Source: Candidatus Segatella papionis (GTDB lineage Bacteria > Bacteroidota > Bacteroidia > Bacteroidales > Bacteroidaceae). Taken from it: DNA of 5,964 bases. Below the pieces are notes generated by a model, which saw only the letters and a list, made by a program, of their open reading frames with translations, was not told the origin of the DNA and searched no databases. The stretch is taken from NCBI GenBank assembly GCA_002297965.1, contig DBLF01000052.1, positions 1-5,964 of the forward strand. The letters are read 5' to 3'. Numbering within the stretch: the first letter of the stretch is position 1; the number at the start of each line of letters is the position of its first letter. The translations under genes were made by a program, and so were the position numbers. Positions 5,849 through 5,964 of the stretch are shown here, one piece after another.

Positions 5849-5964
5849 CAATTTTGAATTAAAAATAATATGAGTACATCTATTTAATGGAAAATATAGA
5901 TTTGGGAGTAGGTTATAAGTACAGACTTCCTTTGTAACATGTATCATAAAAATCGCCCCCAAAA
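5849..5964. other. AT-rich intergenic sequence with no recognised gene
   Basis: No convincing reading frame, RNA gene or hairpin is seen between the ATPase/nuclease promoter and the right edge. The sequence is AT-rich and ends in a short C run followed by A residues, cut by the window. Confidence 0.5.

Noticed and set aside
1..5964. CRISPR array, tRNA/rRNA, riboswitch or insertion sequence
   Set aside because: No regularly spaced repeats, no recognisable tRNA or rRNA, no known riboswitch core and no transposase or paired terminal inverted repeats were seen by eye.

Overview
The window looks like a Bacteroidales chromosome, most likely Prevotella/Segatella or a close relative. Five transcription units have an upstream TAnnTTTG -7 box of the Bacteroidetes primary sigma factor (four are exactly TATCTTTG). 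None of the starts has a clear Shine-Dalgarno sequence. Base composition is moderate, and the gene content (GH28 pectinase, SASA-type carbohydrate esterase, AAA-ATPase-like/PD-(D/E)XK proteins) is typical of gut Bacteroidales. The genus is an inference.

Layout, left to right. (1) 1-645, minus: the N-terminal 215 residues of a HindVP-type (GRCGYC-specific family) type II restriction endonuclease that runs off the left edge. (2) 646-851: a divergent intergenic region with one promoter facing each way. (3) 852-1443, plus: a broken AAA-ATPase-like/PD-(D/E)XK gene. It keeps the first ~51 residues, through the Walker A-like RPRRFGKS, and the C-terminal nuclease domain, but has lost roughly 320 residues between them and changes frame at the junction. 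(4) 1585-3036, plus: a secreted GH28 pectinase with a well-formed promoter that overlaps two short palindromes. (5) 3056-3931, minus: a secreted SGNH/SASA-type carbohydrate esterase, convergent with the GH28 gene and only 19 bp from it. (6) 3932-4215: an intergenic region with the esterase promoter, a small inverted repeat and a strong terminator-like hairpin. (7) 4216-5793, minus: an intact 525-residue member of the same AAA-ATPase-like/PD-(D/E)XK family as the broken gene. (8) 5794-5964: its promoter, then AT-rich sequence with no recognised gene.

Two themes meet here. The centre is a small pectin-utilisation pair: a backbone glycosidase and an esterase that could remove acetyl groups blocking it. 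They are transcribed toward each other from separate promoters, so they are not an operon, and no SusC/SusD, transporter or regulator gene is visible. The flanks are accessory: a low-GC restriction endonuclease and two paralogous ATPase/nuclease genes in opposite orientation, one decayed. The most useful second looks are the decayed paralog and its junction, the palindromes over the GH28 promoter, and the missing partner methyltransferase of the restriction enzyme. I see no clear evidence of a wholly new multi-gene system.
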